Below, piece by piece: positions 34,813 to 47,381 of a stretch of DNA of 64,000 bases. The translations under genes were made by a program, and so were the position numbers. Origin of the DNA: Bryum argenteum. Taxonomy: Eukaryota > Streptophyta > Bryopsida > Bryales > Bryaceae. The notes below the pieces were generated by a model that ran no database searches, had not been told where the DNA came from, and saw only the letters and a list, made by a program, of their open reading frames with translations. Position 1 is the first letter of the stretch, and every line of letters begins with the position of its first letter. The stretch is from NCBI GenBank assembly GCA_037043015.1, contig CM073324.1:14157013-14221012 (forward strand). Direction: 5' to 3'.

Positions 34813-36615
34813 ATGGCGACTCGAGGAATCAGCTTGTTGGTGGTGCTCGTGGTGGCGTCGCAGTGGACATCCCTCCACGCCAGGTCCGTGCCGCAGAGCG
34901 GCTTCCGACCATTGAACGGTGACGATCAGCCAGACACTCAATCTTATGCCGCAGGCCAGGATAATTCATGGGACGCCGAGTCCTTCACGTACGAAGATGT
35001 GGTCGTCAGCACGCCGCCAACGCATCAGAGCAGGTACAACTACGAGGGTGATACTTTCGCCTCCACGGAAGCCGAGCTCCCGTTCGACTCTTTCGTCGAC
35101 TCCCCCGAGATTGTCCAGGACAACTCCGCCAGCTTCGCGAACCACGAGTATACACAAGCGGAGTACGCGAACGATGAAGTTTTCTTCGACACCTCAGATG
35201 CCGCCCACGTCTACCGCGCAAATGACGAGTAAGTGTTTGCTCCGTCCAGTTACTCTCTGAGGTGATTGAGGCTGGATAGCTCCTCCTATTAGAATTGCCG
35301 ATTGGAGAGTCCAGCGAATTTATAATCGTGGTTACAATGTTTAGCTTTTCACGGCATGTGACATGTAGTGTTTATGAGAAATATTGAGTATATGGGTTAA
35401 ATAAATAAATCCCCTGTTTCGAATATGTAGCGGATCCAGTTGTCGATGGTAGCTAACGGTCACTCTTTGGTTGGTTGCAGTGGTTTAAGCCTGTCCGCGG
35501 CGGAATTGGTGAATGCCACCAGCGTTGATGACACGCTCGCCTCGCTTGCCAAGGCCATGGGTGGCTGTGGCACCGGCAATCCCATCGACGACTGCTGGCG
35601 CTGCGACCCCGACTGGAAAAGCCATCGTCAGGCGCTCGCCTCTTGCGCCATTGGCTTTGGCCGCAATGCCATCGGTGGCAAGAACGGGCCCATCTACACC
35701 GTCACCAACAACGGTGATGACTTGACCAACCCCCAGCCAGGCACGCTCCGCTATGGCGTCACTCGCGACGGGCCTCTGTGGATCATCTTCGGCAGCAGCA
35801 TGACCATCCAGCTCAAGGGCGAGCTGTGGGTCACGGCCTACAAGACCCTGGACGGGCGAGGCGCGGAGGTGCACATCACTGGTACGTCGCAGATCACCAT
35901 CCAGAACACCAACAACGTCATTGTACATGGGCTTCACATCCACGACATCAAGATTTCTGGACCCAGCACACTCCGCGCGTCGCCCACGCAACTGGTGAAG
36001 CGCCCCACGACGGATGGCGATGGGCTGCACATCTTGGGGTCGCACGATGTGTGGATTGACCACTGCTACCTGGCGAGGGCCGTCGATGGGCTGCTGGACG
36101 TGACTCGTGGATCGACGATGGTGACGGTGTCGAACAACTTCTTCGAGCAGCACGATAAGACCATGCTGCTGGGCGCAGACCCCAGCCACACCATGGACCG
36201 CAACATGAAGGTGACGGTGGCGTTCAACAAGTTCGGGCCAGGGCTGGTTCAGCGGCTGCCTCGGTGCCGATTCGGAGTGTTCCATGTGCTGAACAACGAC
36301 TACTCGTCGGGGTGGAGCATATATGCAATCGGAGGCAGCGAGGACCCGACGATTCTGTCACAGGGCAACTACTTCTCACCAAGCGGGAACAAGGAGGTGA
36401 CGAAGCGCATCAACGACAACGGGCCGGAGTTCGGGGGATGGCAGAACTGGAACTGGGCGTCGAGCGGTGACGTGTTCATGAATGGCGCATTCTTTACGGG
36501 GTCGGGCGCGGCGGCGACTACGGCGAGCGTGTATGCGAAGGCGTTCAGCACGTCGTCACGGCCTGGCAACATGGTACCCGCTCTCACGAAGGGCGCTGGT
36601 CCACTGAGCTTGTAG
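34813..36615 (+). CDS. Pectate lyase (polysaccharide lyase family 1), copy 3
   Basis: Exons 34813-35228 and 35481-36615 join in frame to 516 residues. Signal peptide MATRGISLLVVLVVASQW, acidic extension nearly the same as copy 2 to residue ~138, then the complete PL1 domain (WIDHC, DGLLDV, LLGADPSH, QRLPRCRFG, GGSEDPTI). The C-terminus ends TKGAGPLSL instead of ...PLKM, and the 3' flank no longer matches copies 1 and 2 beyond a few blocks, so the duplication end or a gene conversion limit lies close to the stop codon. All residues expected for catalysis and calcium binding are kept, so it should be active and secreted. Confidence 0.95.
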
Positions 36616-37938
36616 AGACATTTCTGACCACGAGTGACATGATGGAACTGGTGCCGTGACCGTATGTTGATGCCATCGAGGATGATGCGCACGTGAAAAG
36701 GACACGCAGATGCAGCAGGTAATCTGAAGTTGTCGCAACCTCCTCCGTTCGAAGCCTGCAAATTTTGGCAGCTTGTAGTGAGTGAAGAGTTCAAGCATAG
36801 TTTATGTATGTAACCTGAGGTAGTAGATAGGAGCAGCTGAGATTCGACCGCTGCCACTAATGGGCAGCTGAGTTGAGTGACAGACGGGAGAGTTTAGATT
36901 CTAGAGACCGAAAGAGATCGACCGCCGATCGAGAGGCTGGAGCTGGAAAGTGGAAGAGTTGGTCTGACGAAGTCATCGACCTCACTGAAGCCCCCTCTTG
37001 ATGCAGACTGAGTTGATTTAACAGGACTGGGAAGTTTCAGCCTGATGTAACCCATTTTCGTATTGGCTATAACCTGCTGAGGCGGAATGTCATAAATGAG
37101 ATGATGCTCACTTTAATCTTGAATCAAAATGGAAGTACCTTGCATTGACTACGTATCAACCCATTTATACCTGTTAGAATTTTGCTAAATGAATGTATAT
37201 GAGCTGAGACTGAAAAATTGTATGTCAGAATCATGTAGTGACCATGATATATCCCAACTTTGTGAGGAATTCATGGACATATCTGGTTATACCAGAACCC
37301 ATTTCAGATGTGCCTTCAGAAATGATGAAGGGAACTGGTCGAAGTTCTCAGTGATGATTCATGGCGTAACCGGCGATTGAACCACGAGAACGAAAGAAGC
37401 TCACAGAGCTGTGTTCATTCGGATTCGCGATAAAATAGTAAGTTCTTGCACGTCCAAGAATGTGCAACATTGAGTGAATGAGCTCGTTACAGCAAATTGA
37501 ATTGTATGCCTTCGGGATTAATGCTTTTGTTGTACTCAAGCACGTCAACAAGCGGCGAACAGAAGATTCTAAAGTTCATAACTGCGTCGTCACACATGGT
37601 GTTTTTCCTCATTCCACGGGACAACCAACTAGTGCATCTTACACTGAACTGCATACGGATTGTTCCTCTGTCGCTCGTCTTGATTTTGCGAGTCCTCATA
37701 GGAAGTGACTGAAACAAAAGACTCAATGATTGGAAGACATAACAGCACAAACACCAACGAGTTCCTAGAATCTCAGGTTTATAGATCACCTCTTTCAACG
37801 CTGAGCCGTCAGGCTATGTGACATTCTACTATTATGTAATGATAAATCGCTCATGGGTTCTAGGATTAAATCACATCGTGAAGCGGATTAAAATTTGCGA
37901 GTCTGCAGGCTCTGACACGTATATCTGGGTTTCGAGGT
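36616..37938. other. Intergenic region between pectate lyase copy 3 and the oxidase gene
   Basis: Convergent gene ends face each other here. Diverged blocks of the pectate lyase 3' flank (GCAACCTCCTC, TAGTGAGTGAAGAGTT, AGAGTTGGT) run to about 37000. Open frames at 37189-37380 and 37478-37798 have no recognisable motif. Nothing else is supported. Confidence 0.5.
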
Positions 37939-40900
37939 CTACTCTTCGCTGCTGGCCATGGTGAAGATTTTTCGACCACCCGTGCCTTCAAGCATCGACA
38001 AGATCTCACCAGCAGCCTTGCACCCGCTTGCAATTGACTTGCCCACGGACAAACCCCCTCTATGATTGCCTGCAAGACAAACAGTTGAGGTATTAGATGG
38101 TTTCCAGAAAATTTCACTAATCAGTTAACACCATCCTATTTCTACTTCAGGGTTGATCATCATACATGATCTTGAGAAACCAAGGTGATATTCCTCTATT
38201 TCAGTATTCTACTTTGTATTCTTAATCCTTGCATGAAAGTGTACCTGTGAACAAGATCAGAGCTTTACAGACAATCGTTGCGATGCGCCACGAGGCTATG
38301 TGACGAATAGGAGAAGGTTATGGAGGCCAAGGGATGAATTACCAGCATAGACCAGCCCAGGGAGGTCAGCTTCCATCTTCTCCAGGGAGCTCAGAAATTC
38401 GTTGTATCCCAGACTGTACTGCGGAAAAGCCTGCTGCCAACAAATATGTCTGCAAGGGTACCAGCAAAAAATGATCAGTTTTTAACGCAACAGAGCTTGA
38501 CATAACGTCAAAGGGCAATTGACAAGGTGTGCTCACTTTACAGCAACAGGAGAGCCTTGGGCTCCAACAAGCCTTCGCAAATCAGTCAAGGCCACTTCTT
38601 TCACCTCGTCACTACCACAAAAAGAAGACCATTAGAAGTTCGCTTCTGGGATTAAACAGGAGTCCACAGAAGAAAATTATCGGATGCTTACAAGGGAGCG
38701 GATGCCAGAGCTCTACTTCGACTGCCTCCAACAAAGGTTGTGAAGACTACTTGACCAGGCGGAGCACGATCTGGGAACATGGATGACGAAAACAGCGTAC
38801 CTGCACAGACAAAGAGTATGTTAAAACGCAAGAGTAAGAAAGGTAGGTGACTGAAATTTAAGATTGAGGAAATGTTCTGGAATCTGTGACTCATAAGCAA
38901 TCAAACAACCATCTCAACATACGATATGCATCAATCAGAATCTTGAACGACTTACCAAGAGTGAAGAAGCCATTCTTTTGCTCCTTTCGAGGAACAAGTA
39001 CACCGAAACCTTTCAATGCGTTCTTCACATCAGTTTCCTTAAAAGCTGTCACAACCACTGACATGGGCTGATACACTACCTGCCTCAATCGATAACAACC
39101 AAAATCCTGTCAGAAGATCTGGAGCTTTGCTAGATCTGAAAGTCAATTTATACAGAATCGAAAATGCAGTAGGTAAATGTTGACACGCAATAAAGAAGCT
39201 ATACGCATGTCTGCTAGTTGATTGTAAACATGACACAACCGTAAAAGAAATGCAGGTAGAAACATAGGATGCGAGAACTACCTCTGGTACGAAGTCGAGA
39301 GAATATGGTACACCTTCCTTCTTGACACTCAGTTTTCGCATGTCATGCACTGGGGTCTGCATTCGATCACTAGATGGTTCAAATAAAAAATATCCAATCT
39401 CAACGGTTCTACAGTAGATTCTAAATGAGTTGCCTCGAGGAAGATCTAGAGGATACGCTAGGAGGACAAGCTTGGAACCACAAGAACCAAGTGTAAGAGG
39501 AAGTAAACAAAACGTGAAAGAAAGCAAAAAGCTTCAGAAACGTGCAGTGCATCACCCAGCATCAAAGGTAGAAGGGACGACATACAGTAAGAATCACAGC
39601 ATCGAAGTGTTTCTCCGCTGTCTGCGAATCTTCCTTGCTGTATGTAACCGTCCAATTATTCCTCAACGGATTTCCTTGTTGGTTGCTTGCAAGGCTAAGC
39701 ACAGATGAACTCAACTCCAAGCAATCCTCATCGAGTTTCTCGCTTAGTGCATGAGGCAATGTCTGCGTAAACATAAATCCTTGTGTTCGTGAGCAATGTG
39801 TATGTCGTGAGCAATGTGTATGACCTTCGAATCTCGATTCTCACGAACTGTCACTCGCAAGATGTGCCTAAACAGGTTATTTTATCACATACAGCTCCGA
39901 GAATTGCGGCATCGGGTACACCCTCGAAGAGATTTAAACTGAAAGGTTGAGAGGCAGCTGCTAGCCCTGCATTTCTGCTCCCGAAATATGGCTAAGTCCC
40001 ATATACCTGCATGCCACCAACGAAAGAAAATGAACCTCGGGGTCCCTTCTTCGCTGGAGTGATCTTGCTAGAGTCACTTTGAACTTTAGAACTACTTTTG
40101 TTCTTCAATTTTGACTTCACTCCTCCAACTACAAGTGATCCATAACTGCACACCAGTCCAAGCTCAGCGATGGTTCACTTATTTTACAGCGCGTTTCTCA
40201 CAAAGCGCAAGATTTCAGCTATTTCTTCACCCACGTCAAATGAAAACCAGAATCAAACAAGGTTCTGAAACCAGGCACAATGCTCAGACCAAAAAGGTAA
40301 ATGTGAACGACAAAAAACTCAACATGTAGAGGAAAGAGATTGCGCATGAAACAAGCATGTGTAAACCAATCCACTAAAATGGAAAATCAACGTTTATCAA
40401 GCACAGTCAAGACTGACCTCTCTTCTATAGCAAAAAGGTCTGGAAACGTCTGACGAATCTGGTCACAATTACAAGAAACCTTGGTAAGATGTTTGAGATC
40501 ACAAGGTGATAAAAACAAAGATGATACTTAAACACAAGAATCGATCGGAGCACAGATGTTTCAAAGGTCATTTTACGAAAACGTAGGTCTAAAGATCTAA
40601 AGGACAAGGTGCTGGGAGTAACGTGAAAGATGAACATACAGAGATAGAATCGGGATCTGAGCCACTTGTCCCTGCTATGAATGGATCCACAAGATAATCG
40701 ACCACCTGTACATGATAAAACATCACGACTAGTAGTGAATGCCATAAAAAAATAGCTTACTTCAGGCATCATACAAGCTCAAACCAAGACATTCTTCAGA
40801 CTTAAGTTAACAGATTAAGCTGCATGAAATCTCACCTCACGACCGAAGTGCCTGGTGAAAAAGTCCGCGACACTGCGTTCCATAACAATTTCTCATCATG

Positions 40901-42843
40901 AGCTCATAAGTACGATGCCCAGTTGCTTGACATGAACTGAATATCATTAACCAACAATAACTGAAAGTCATTTCCGTTTCGAATCGTCAGCTTCACTTCA
41001 GAATTTCATGCAATTGTACTTCAATACAAGGCAGAAGTGGTAACACAACAGAACGGCAAGAAGTTGTCTAGAACCTTTCATCTTGATAGGGTTTCTGTCC
41101 ATTGGATGAGTCGATTACCGGTGTTTCTTTGCGCTTCCAAAGAAATGGCTCTAGAAAGATTTGCAACTGCATAAAAGGAATGAACAGACTGTTTATTGAG
41201 AACTGAGCCATTTGCCCATACGTACCAACCCAATAAGATTCAAAGAGTACCTGAGGTAATTTACTCATGTAAATTACTTACTTGACCCAAAACATTGCCA
41301 TTGAGGGATATTTACCATCTTGGTCATAGAAATAAAAGGTCTAGAAGGTAAACCTTAGATTGAGCAGAAAGTAGCGGCGTAGTGATAAGGCCCAAAGGAT
41401 TAGAAGGCAACTGCAAAACCACCACAAATCAATCTCGCCGCCCATCCACACCCCAACCATAAGAAGACGTATGAGAAGACGCACCAGTACGGCTTTTCCG
41501 TCTCTAACAACATAGCGCTTGTTCTGCATCACAGGCTGCACCCGCAACAAGAGAAACATGCATCAACTTCATGGCTAAACCAAAAACATCTTAAAGATCC
41601 ATATATACCTCAAGAACTGCTGAGTATCCAGATACCTCAGCCATGACACATATATGATGAAGTAAAGTCAAGTGAACTGGGCAACATAACAATGGCTCAG
41701 ACCATACCCATTGCTGCTTCTCTCTCAATCCAAGCTCATCGATCAAGGCTTTGACTTCAGGTTCAGTCTCAACCTGCCATATCACAGGAACGAATCAAAG
41801 ATGTTGGAAATCGCATTCAAATTCGACTATGAGCGTATAAGTCCATAAAATGAAACCTCGTGCAGAATTGAATCCTGAAGTGGTGTCATACCATAGTATT
41901 GGGACCCTTCTCCCAAGTGAGCCCATCTTTCGAGTAGCTCTGTATCTTCCCACCAACTGCAGACTGAGCCTCAAAGACGGTGACTGCAACACCTTCTGAT
42001 CGTAAGCGATATGCTGCTGCCAATCCACTTCGTGCAAGAAAAAGAAAATCATCAACATACGCTCCATTCGATGGATCATAAACTAAGATAGTTTCAAAAA
42101 ACCTGCATGTGTTAGTAAGCAGGCAAAATTATACACCTTTTTATGACTTACTCAAAACTGCTTCAGGAGAAAATTGATCGCGTAAGGGTTTAAAACTACC
42201 TGACACCAGCTCCAACAACTGCCACCGAACCAAGGGACCGCTCTGCAAGTCAATCAAGATAACTGTGAGAATTTGGATTTTAACAACACTAGCATCCAAC
42301 AAATTCTCCTTCACTGAAATCAATTTACGACCCTTTCTCGTAACGCTCAACACCTTCTGAAAAATCTAACGCACTACAATGTGCAGAAGTTCTGGGCAAT
42401 TTTTTAATCTGAGCTCCAATCTATGGATCCCAAGGAGCTAATCGGATGTCTAAAACATCGATTTTTGTAACAATGCAGGGCTTGGCGACCTTGTATCTTG
42501 AATTTCTCATTTATTCTTGAACCCTAAGTGACTCGAAACCATCAATCCCGCATTACTCACAAATTTTGTCTGCAGTAATTACTCATGGCAACCAGCAATG
42601 GCGAAAGATATGATACAATCGGTGCTCGATACCATCATCAAATTACTCGAATCAACTCGTAGTGAATTGTATCACATAATTTGAACTGTCCGCATGAAAA
42701 TCACTGAAAGTGTAATCATCGGGTGGAAATTTTTGAGCTCACAATAGCTACCAATTCACATATGGCTATCAACAAAATTGAAAAGCGAATGCGATTGATT
42801 GTTGCTGCAACACACCTTTGGATCCCGAGTCTGCCATCGCCAT
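37939..42843 (-). CDS. PPOX2: Protoporphyrinogen IX oxidase, HEMG2-like
   Basis: Oxidises protoporphyrinogen IX to protoporphyrin IX, the last step shared by heme and chlorophyll synthesis, using FAD and oxygen. Eighteen exons join in frame to 517 residues: 42816-42843, 42200-42242, 41892-42027, 41708-41773, 41485-41535, 41354-41410, 41075-41166, 40836-40872, 40640-40705, 40418-40458, 40007-40145, 39586-39762, 39282-39356, 38956-39079, 38692-38800, 38537-38611, 38343-38449, 37939-38069. The FAD-binding [17 protein letters not shown] starts near residue 15; [44 protein letters not shown] and [10 protein letters not shown] follow; the C-terminal FAD segment is [17 protein letters not shown]. 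Only ~14 residues precede the FAD motif, so no plastid transit peptide is visible, like the mitochondrial-type plant enzyme. The exon set was built from splice sites and frame closure. Confidence 0.93.
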
Positions 42844-43259
42844 TATCCTGAGCGAGTGCTTGCAGCTCAATGGGTGTCCGTCGTTTTCAAGGCTCGTCAC
42901 TGCTGCACTACAGAAGGAGGTCCACGTGGTCGTCGCTTGTTGGCTGTCTGATTGCTAAATCCTATCTGGCATATCTGCGTCTGAACATTAGGTGTGTTAG
43001 TGGGTGCTTGTGCTTGTCCCCTAAAGCTTCAAGGCACTATTTGCATGCTTTACCCTCAAAACTCCCCTCTTTTAGTACAACGTGAAATTTTTCAAAGTAT
43101 TACGGATTTTTAAGTATGGAACAATAGGATCACGTACTCAACTCGTACAAGACCATGTATACCAAATTTTAAACTCAAGTTTCTTACCCTTTGTGAGATC
43201 ATAACACTCAAAGTTGAAAAATAATTAACGTCCTGAGTTAACGGCTTAACGCTAATGTG
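42844..43259 (-). promoter_or_regulatory. Upstream region of the oxidase gene
   Basis: A GC-richer stretch to about 43020 lies directly before the oxidase start and is probably its leader and promoter. No clear TATA box was seen. After that the DNA is AT-rich. Confidence 0.35.
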
Positions 43260-43790
43260 GCACTCTTTGATAATACATTAAGAATAGGTATATTTGAATA
43301 GGTCATGTTTGAAATTGATGATACAATGGATACGTCAGGTTTAGAATTGATGTGCAATAGTGGGTTTGGAATTAAAGCCACAAATTATATGTATGGTTGG
43401 AATTTTGACCCAATTTTCTTGTAATTAGTTTAGAGTTCACGTCACCATGCCGTGTTTAGAGGAGATGAAAGGAGATGACGTCGTCCGTGTTTAGAGAAGA
43501 TGAAAGGAGGTGACGTAGTCCTTGTAACTTCGTTTAATGCTAGGTATGGAGTTGGTGCTACAATTCTTGTAACAAGTTTCTTGAATACTCGAAACAAATT
43601 TGCTCAATCCTCATGTAACGAGTTCACACAATTCTTGGAAAAAGTTCGCGCAGTTCTCGTAACAAGTTCACGCGATCCTCATAACAAAGTTAGTTCACGC
43701 AATCCTCGTAACCAATTGACGCAATTCTCGTAACAAGTTCGGGCAATCCTTGTAACCAATTCGCGCACTCCTCAAGATAAGTATGTTACT
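43260..43790. repeat. Outlying copy of the 53-58 kb tandem-repeat family
   Basis: Bases 43285-43420 (around AATAGGTCATGTTTGAAATT and ATGTATGGTTGGAATTTTG) match 54600-54740, and 43500-43780 (GACGTAGTCCTTGTAACTT, then CAATCCTCGTAAC-type units) match 56680-56860. So the junctions of the big arrays are present here in compact form, about 10 kb away. Confidence 0.75.
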
Positions 43791-43877
43791 CTTAAACCAC
43801 ATAGTATGCAACCAAGACTTTGACATGTTCCAATTGATGACATTTTATCATGTCATATCATCGCATCATGAATGCAT

Positions 43878-44136
43878 TTAACCCCAATTCCGTTAAAATG
43901 GCACTATGCCATGTGCCATTTTGTCACACTAGATCTTACATTTGTGCTCATATAAAATGGTATATTCTGTAATAACACATTTTTTTGTAATATCACTTCT
44001 TTATATACATTGTCACTCATTTTCCCTAATATCACCTTAAAATTCTGTTATATCACATGGTTTTTGAGCTACAGTTCAGAAAGTTGAGGTGTGCCACTTT
44101 ACCGGAATAATGCCATTTTAACAGAATTGGGGTTAT
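43878..44136. mobile_element. Foldback element with 24-base terminal repeats
   Basis: A 251-base element (43882-44132) begins CCCCAATTCCGTTAAAATGG and ends with its inverted copy, with one mismatch. The left flank is TTAA; the right is TTAT, so the target site may be TTAA with one change, or the duplication may be ATTT with the element starting AACCCC. The interior is AT-rich with repeated TATCAC phrases and no genes. Confidence 0.65.
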
Positions 44137-45456
44137 TTGGTATATTTTTTTTTTGACAGTGGTCTCAAAATTGCCGTCCATCACTCCTAAGTTGAGAGCT
44201 AAATGTACATTCCAAGCATGTTCGAAGGGCAGGTTTCCAATAATCTTCCGTTATGCTTCAGATCAAAACAAGATGATGTGCACGTTCACAAAATGCTTCA
44301 CAATTGATCACTTCTGGGCCTGGGTTAACTAAAAGAATGTTGCAACCTGCCGAGGTTTTTGACAAGTTCTGCTATAATACATACACCGTCCTCCGCACGA
44401 TTGCGATCGATCGCAAGCTTGTGATCAATCGCATTCGATGTCACAAGCCATGCCGAGACGATCGAAGCTATGGTTTCTGCAGGCAGATCGAAACATGGCC
44501 ACTTTGCTTGGAGCCAACTGAGCTATGGAGCACGACACAGACAACCGGAAAGTGCGCAGCCTGCAACTCCTGGCGAAGTGCAACAGTCTCACTCGCCTTC
44601 TTCTTCTTGACCAGCGCGACTTCGACTTCGACTTCTTCTTTGCCCGATCCTCCAGATCCAGCAACTTGAGCTTGTTTACAGCAACATCAATGGCGCTCAG
44701 AGACCTCTGAACCATGTCAAATACACCAAGAGAGCTCGATCACTCACACAAAGAACCCCCACACGATAAACAACAGCTGCATCCTATGAATCTAATCATG
44801 CAATTCATTCTCATTCCAAATTTCATTTCGTAGCTAGCTAGGCGGCCGGGGGGACCAACCTAGCTACAGTCCTTAGGCGTTGATCGATGAGATGATCAAA
44901 CAGCATCCCTAGAAGCAAGCGACTTGGAATACATATCCGAGGGAATCGGGACCGACAAAGTACTAGCCGACTGCACTAAATGTCAAAGTTCGTAGATTCC
45001 TGAAACAAGCTTCCTGCAGAGATGGTCGAAGAAAGCACATGCAGGACGCATCTAGCTTATGTATCACAGCTGCAAGGAGAATGCGCATGCATGCAGAATA
45101 GAACTTGTACCCGATCTAGATTCTCGAGCCTCTCCTGATGATAATAAAACAATGAAATGGGGGCGATCTTTTACCCATTCCGAGGTTTCAGCTGCTGCAT
45201 GTGCACTCGATCGATCACCTGGTCTTTGACAATAAAATCCAGCACCCCCTCCCAGGTCCAACATGCACACAATGCACAATCACCAGCTGCTGAAAGGTAA
45301 GACTCAATCAACCCCTGGTGTCGTAAGGCTCCAAAACTATCAAAAAGTCTCAAAACAGCCCTCGTTCATTGTGCGGATTTCAAATGTTTAGAGTATATAA
45401 TTGTAGGATCTAGTGTCTAATTTGTACATGTAAGGTATACTATCTTCTATGTCTTC
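44137..45456. other. Interval without a supported gene
   Basis: A GC-richer patch at 44390-44720 gives open frames on both strands; the minus-strand one (complement 44425..44715, 96 codons) has a very basic KKKSKSKSRWSRRRRR run caused by a repeated TCGACTTCGACTTC tract. No family is recognised and no splice context stands out, so it is not called. The rest is unremarkable. Confidence 0.4.
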
Positions 45457-45574
45457 TACTTCCTGTGTACGTCCCATTATAATTGTCTGGTAGGTTCTCT
45501 CAAAATCTACCTCTCATGTCCCGAGGTAGATTTGAGAGAACCTACATGACAATAATAATGGGACAGGGGGAGTA
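45457..45574. mobile_element. Stowaway-like MITE, copy 1 (decayed)
   Basis: The left arm (CTACTTCCTGTGTACGTCCC, then ATTATAATTGTC) and right arm (GACAATAATAATGGGACAGG, then GGGAGTA) are inverted copies. An inner inverted repeat (GGTTCTCTCAAAATCTACCT / AGGTAGATTTGAGAGAACC) lets nearly the whole element fold. Termini like CTCCCTCCGTCCCA are the classic plant Stowaway pattern (Tc1/mariner related, TA target). Confidence 0.75.
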
Positions 45575-45735
45575 CCACTTATATTATGCTCCAAGTTAAC
45601 TATTTTTTCTTCTTTTCTTCTTTTCACCAACTTAGTAAAATTGGGGTAATATGAAATATAGTAACCCTTTACCGCGGGGGAAGCTAGACACGGTAAATGC
45701 CATTGGATATTTCAGAGCATGCCCGCCGAAAAGGG

Positions 45736-45967
45736 TTAACCCTTAAAGGTTTGAGAGTGCCGTGGCGACCAGTAGAATACGATGTATTTTTCTTCTATTT
45801 GGAGTGAATGCACACCTTTAATGGGTTTGAGTTCAAAGAAGAAGTTGACATTTGAATTAATGCGGTTCTAGTGAGCTATTACGATTCCAGTTTAGAGTTT
45901 CTTGTTGGTAGCAAATTCTAATTATATGACAGTGTACATACTACCCCAAGGGACTTTTAAGGGTTAA
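45736..45967. mobile_element. TTAA-flanked element, family c
   Basis: A 224-base element (45740-45963) starts CCCTTAAAGG and ends ACTTTTAAGGG, with TTAA at 45736-45739 and 45964-45967. No coding potential. Its interior does not obviously match families a, b or d. Confidence 0.65.
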
Positions 45968-46333
45968 GTTTATGTATTCTACAAAATACATTGTATGGTA
46001 AATGATTGAAGTATTTGTAGATGGGTACAATTCATTGTAGCTTGTACGGTGAAACCACCTAAGATTCTTTCCTTTATACAGATTTGACCTCCCTTGCATG
46101 TACCTCATGCAAATATAATTAGGGTGCCCGCCTTTAGGCCGCCCCTTCTAAACAAATTATTTAATTATGTGTGTTTTTCAAAAAATCATAAAATTAGGGA
46201 AAGTTAGTCTTTTCCTATTCTCCATCCGTGAAAACTAGTAACCCACTCATTTCTTTTTCCAAGTATATAGATTCCCTCAATTTTCCTTAAATGCACGACA
46301 ATAGGTGGTTTCACCATAGAACTCGCACCGATG

Positions 46334-46439
46334 TACTCCCTCCGTCCCATTATAATTGTACAGTAGATTCTCTCAAATCTACCTCGAGAGGTAGATTTGA
46401 GAGAACCTATTGGACAATTATAATGGGACAGAGGGAGTA
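46334..46439. mobile_element. Stowaway-like MITE, copy 2 (intact)
   Basis: A 102-base element (46336-46437) starts CTCCCTCCGTCCCATTATAA and ends with its near-perfect complement, flanked by TA on both sides. A central inverted repeat (TCTCAAATCTACCT / AGGTAGATTTGAGA) makes it almost one long hairpin. Confidence 0.88.
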
Positions 46440-47381
46440 GTATTCAGAGTTTTGAATGCACAGACTTCAGAGTCTGTTGCAAGGGTTCAAAACCTCACCT
46501 CGAGCGGCATGGGAAAAAGCAAGAAAAAGCACCAAGAGTCGTGTGAGGGACAGTCACCACGTTGGCGCATGAGGAAATCACGATTGGCGAAGCGGAAGGA
46601 CCGCCCTGGATCTACTCATTTCACCAAATCTGTTGTCAGACTACCAGACAGACAGACAGACAATTCAACGGACAGAGAGACAGACATCACACAAATCATG
46701 CTTCGATTGCTAACCGAGTCTGCCTGATTTGTTGCAGCTTCGCACGGATCATGTCTGACAGGCTTACATATTGCTTGATTATGCTCCACATAATCGATTA
46801 CTGATAATCGCTCAACGATATTAAAGCAGCCGAAATTATCAACGTTTTACTTGTCGAGTATCAAAACAACCTTGCATGGAGATCTTTCGTAGATGCAGTA
46901 CCGCTCGGCTTGCTCAGATGTAAAAGTTGTCTACGATACATTCGAAATTATGTGCAAATAACGTTTAACTTACAGTCTAGAATCCAATGTGATTCAATAT
47001 TACAAAACACTTTACGGTTCAATAATTCCAAACCAAAACACCTCACGGTTCAATGTTTCACAACCGAATGAATCCAATGTGATTCCAAAACGACATATTA
47101 GATGATAATATAGAAAAAGGCCAGTGAAACTAATAGTGTTCATCCCAAAATAATTAGTTTTCCAACACCAAGAAAAGCTTGCCATGTTTGTGTTCGAAGG
47201 TTTATTGTGAACGATTTGTGAATCCAAACAAGGTTTTGTAAACCGAATGTGGTACTCAAGTGACCAAACTTCTCGAAATTACAAAAAAAAATCCAGATTT
47301 TTTAAATTTTTTTTTAAGGGCCTTTAGGGGTTAATTATGGTCATCTCCTTAAAAGTCAGGATCGGCCACAAAATTGGGCTC
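46440..47381. other. Interval without a supported gene
   Basis: Contains a (CAGA)n-like run near 46643-46690 and AT-rich DNA. At 47319-47334 there is a lone element end (GGCCTTTAGGGG followed by TTAA) with no partner found. Open frames at 46410-46804 lack recognisable motifs. Confidence 0.45.

Noticed and set aside
35485-36285. 266-codon minus-strand frame over pectate lyase copy 3
   Set aside because: It is the antisense shadow of GC-rich exon 2; similar but broken frames lie opposite copies 1 and 2, and no family is recognised.
44425-44715. Very basic 96-codon minus-strand frame (KSKSKSRWSRRRRR)
   Set aside because: The basic run comes from a TCGACTTCGACTTC microsatellite-like tract and there is no further support.
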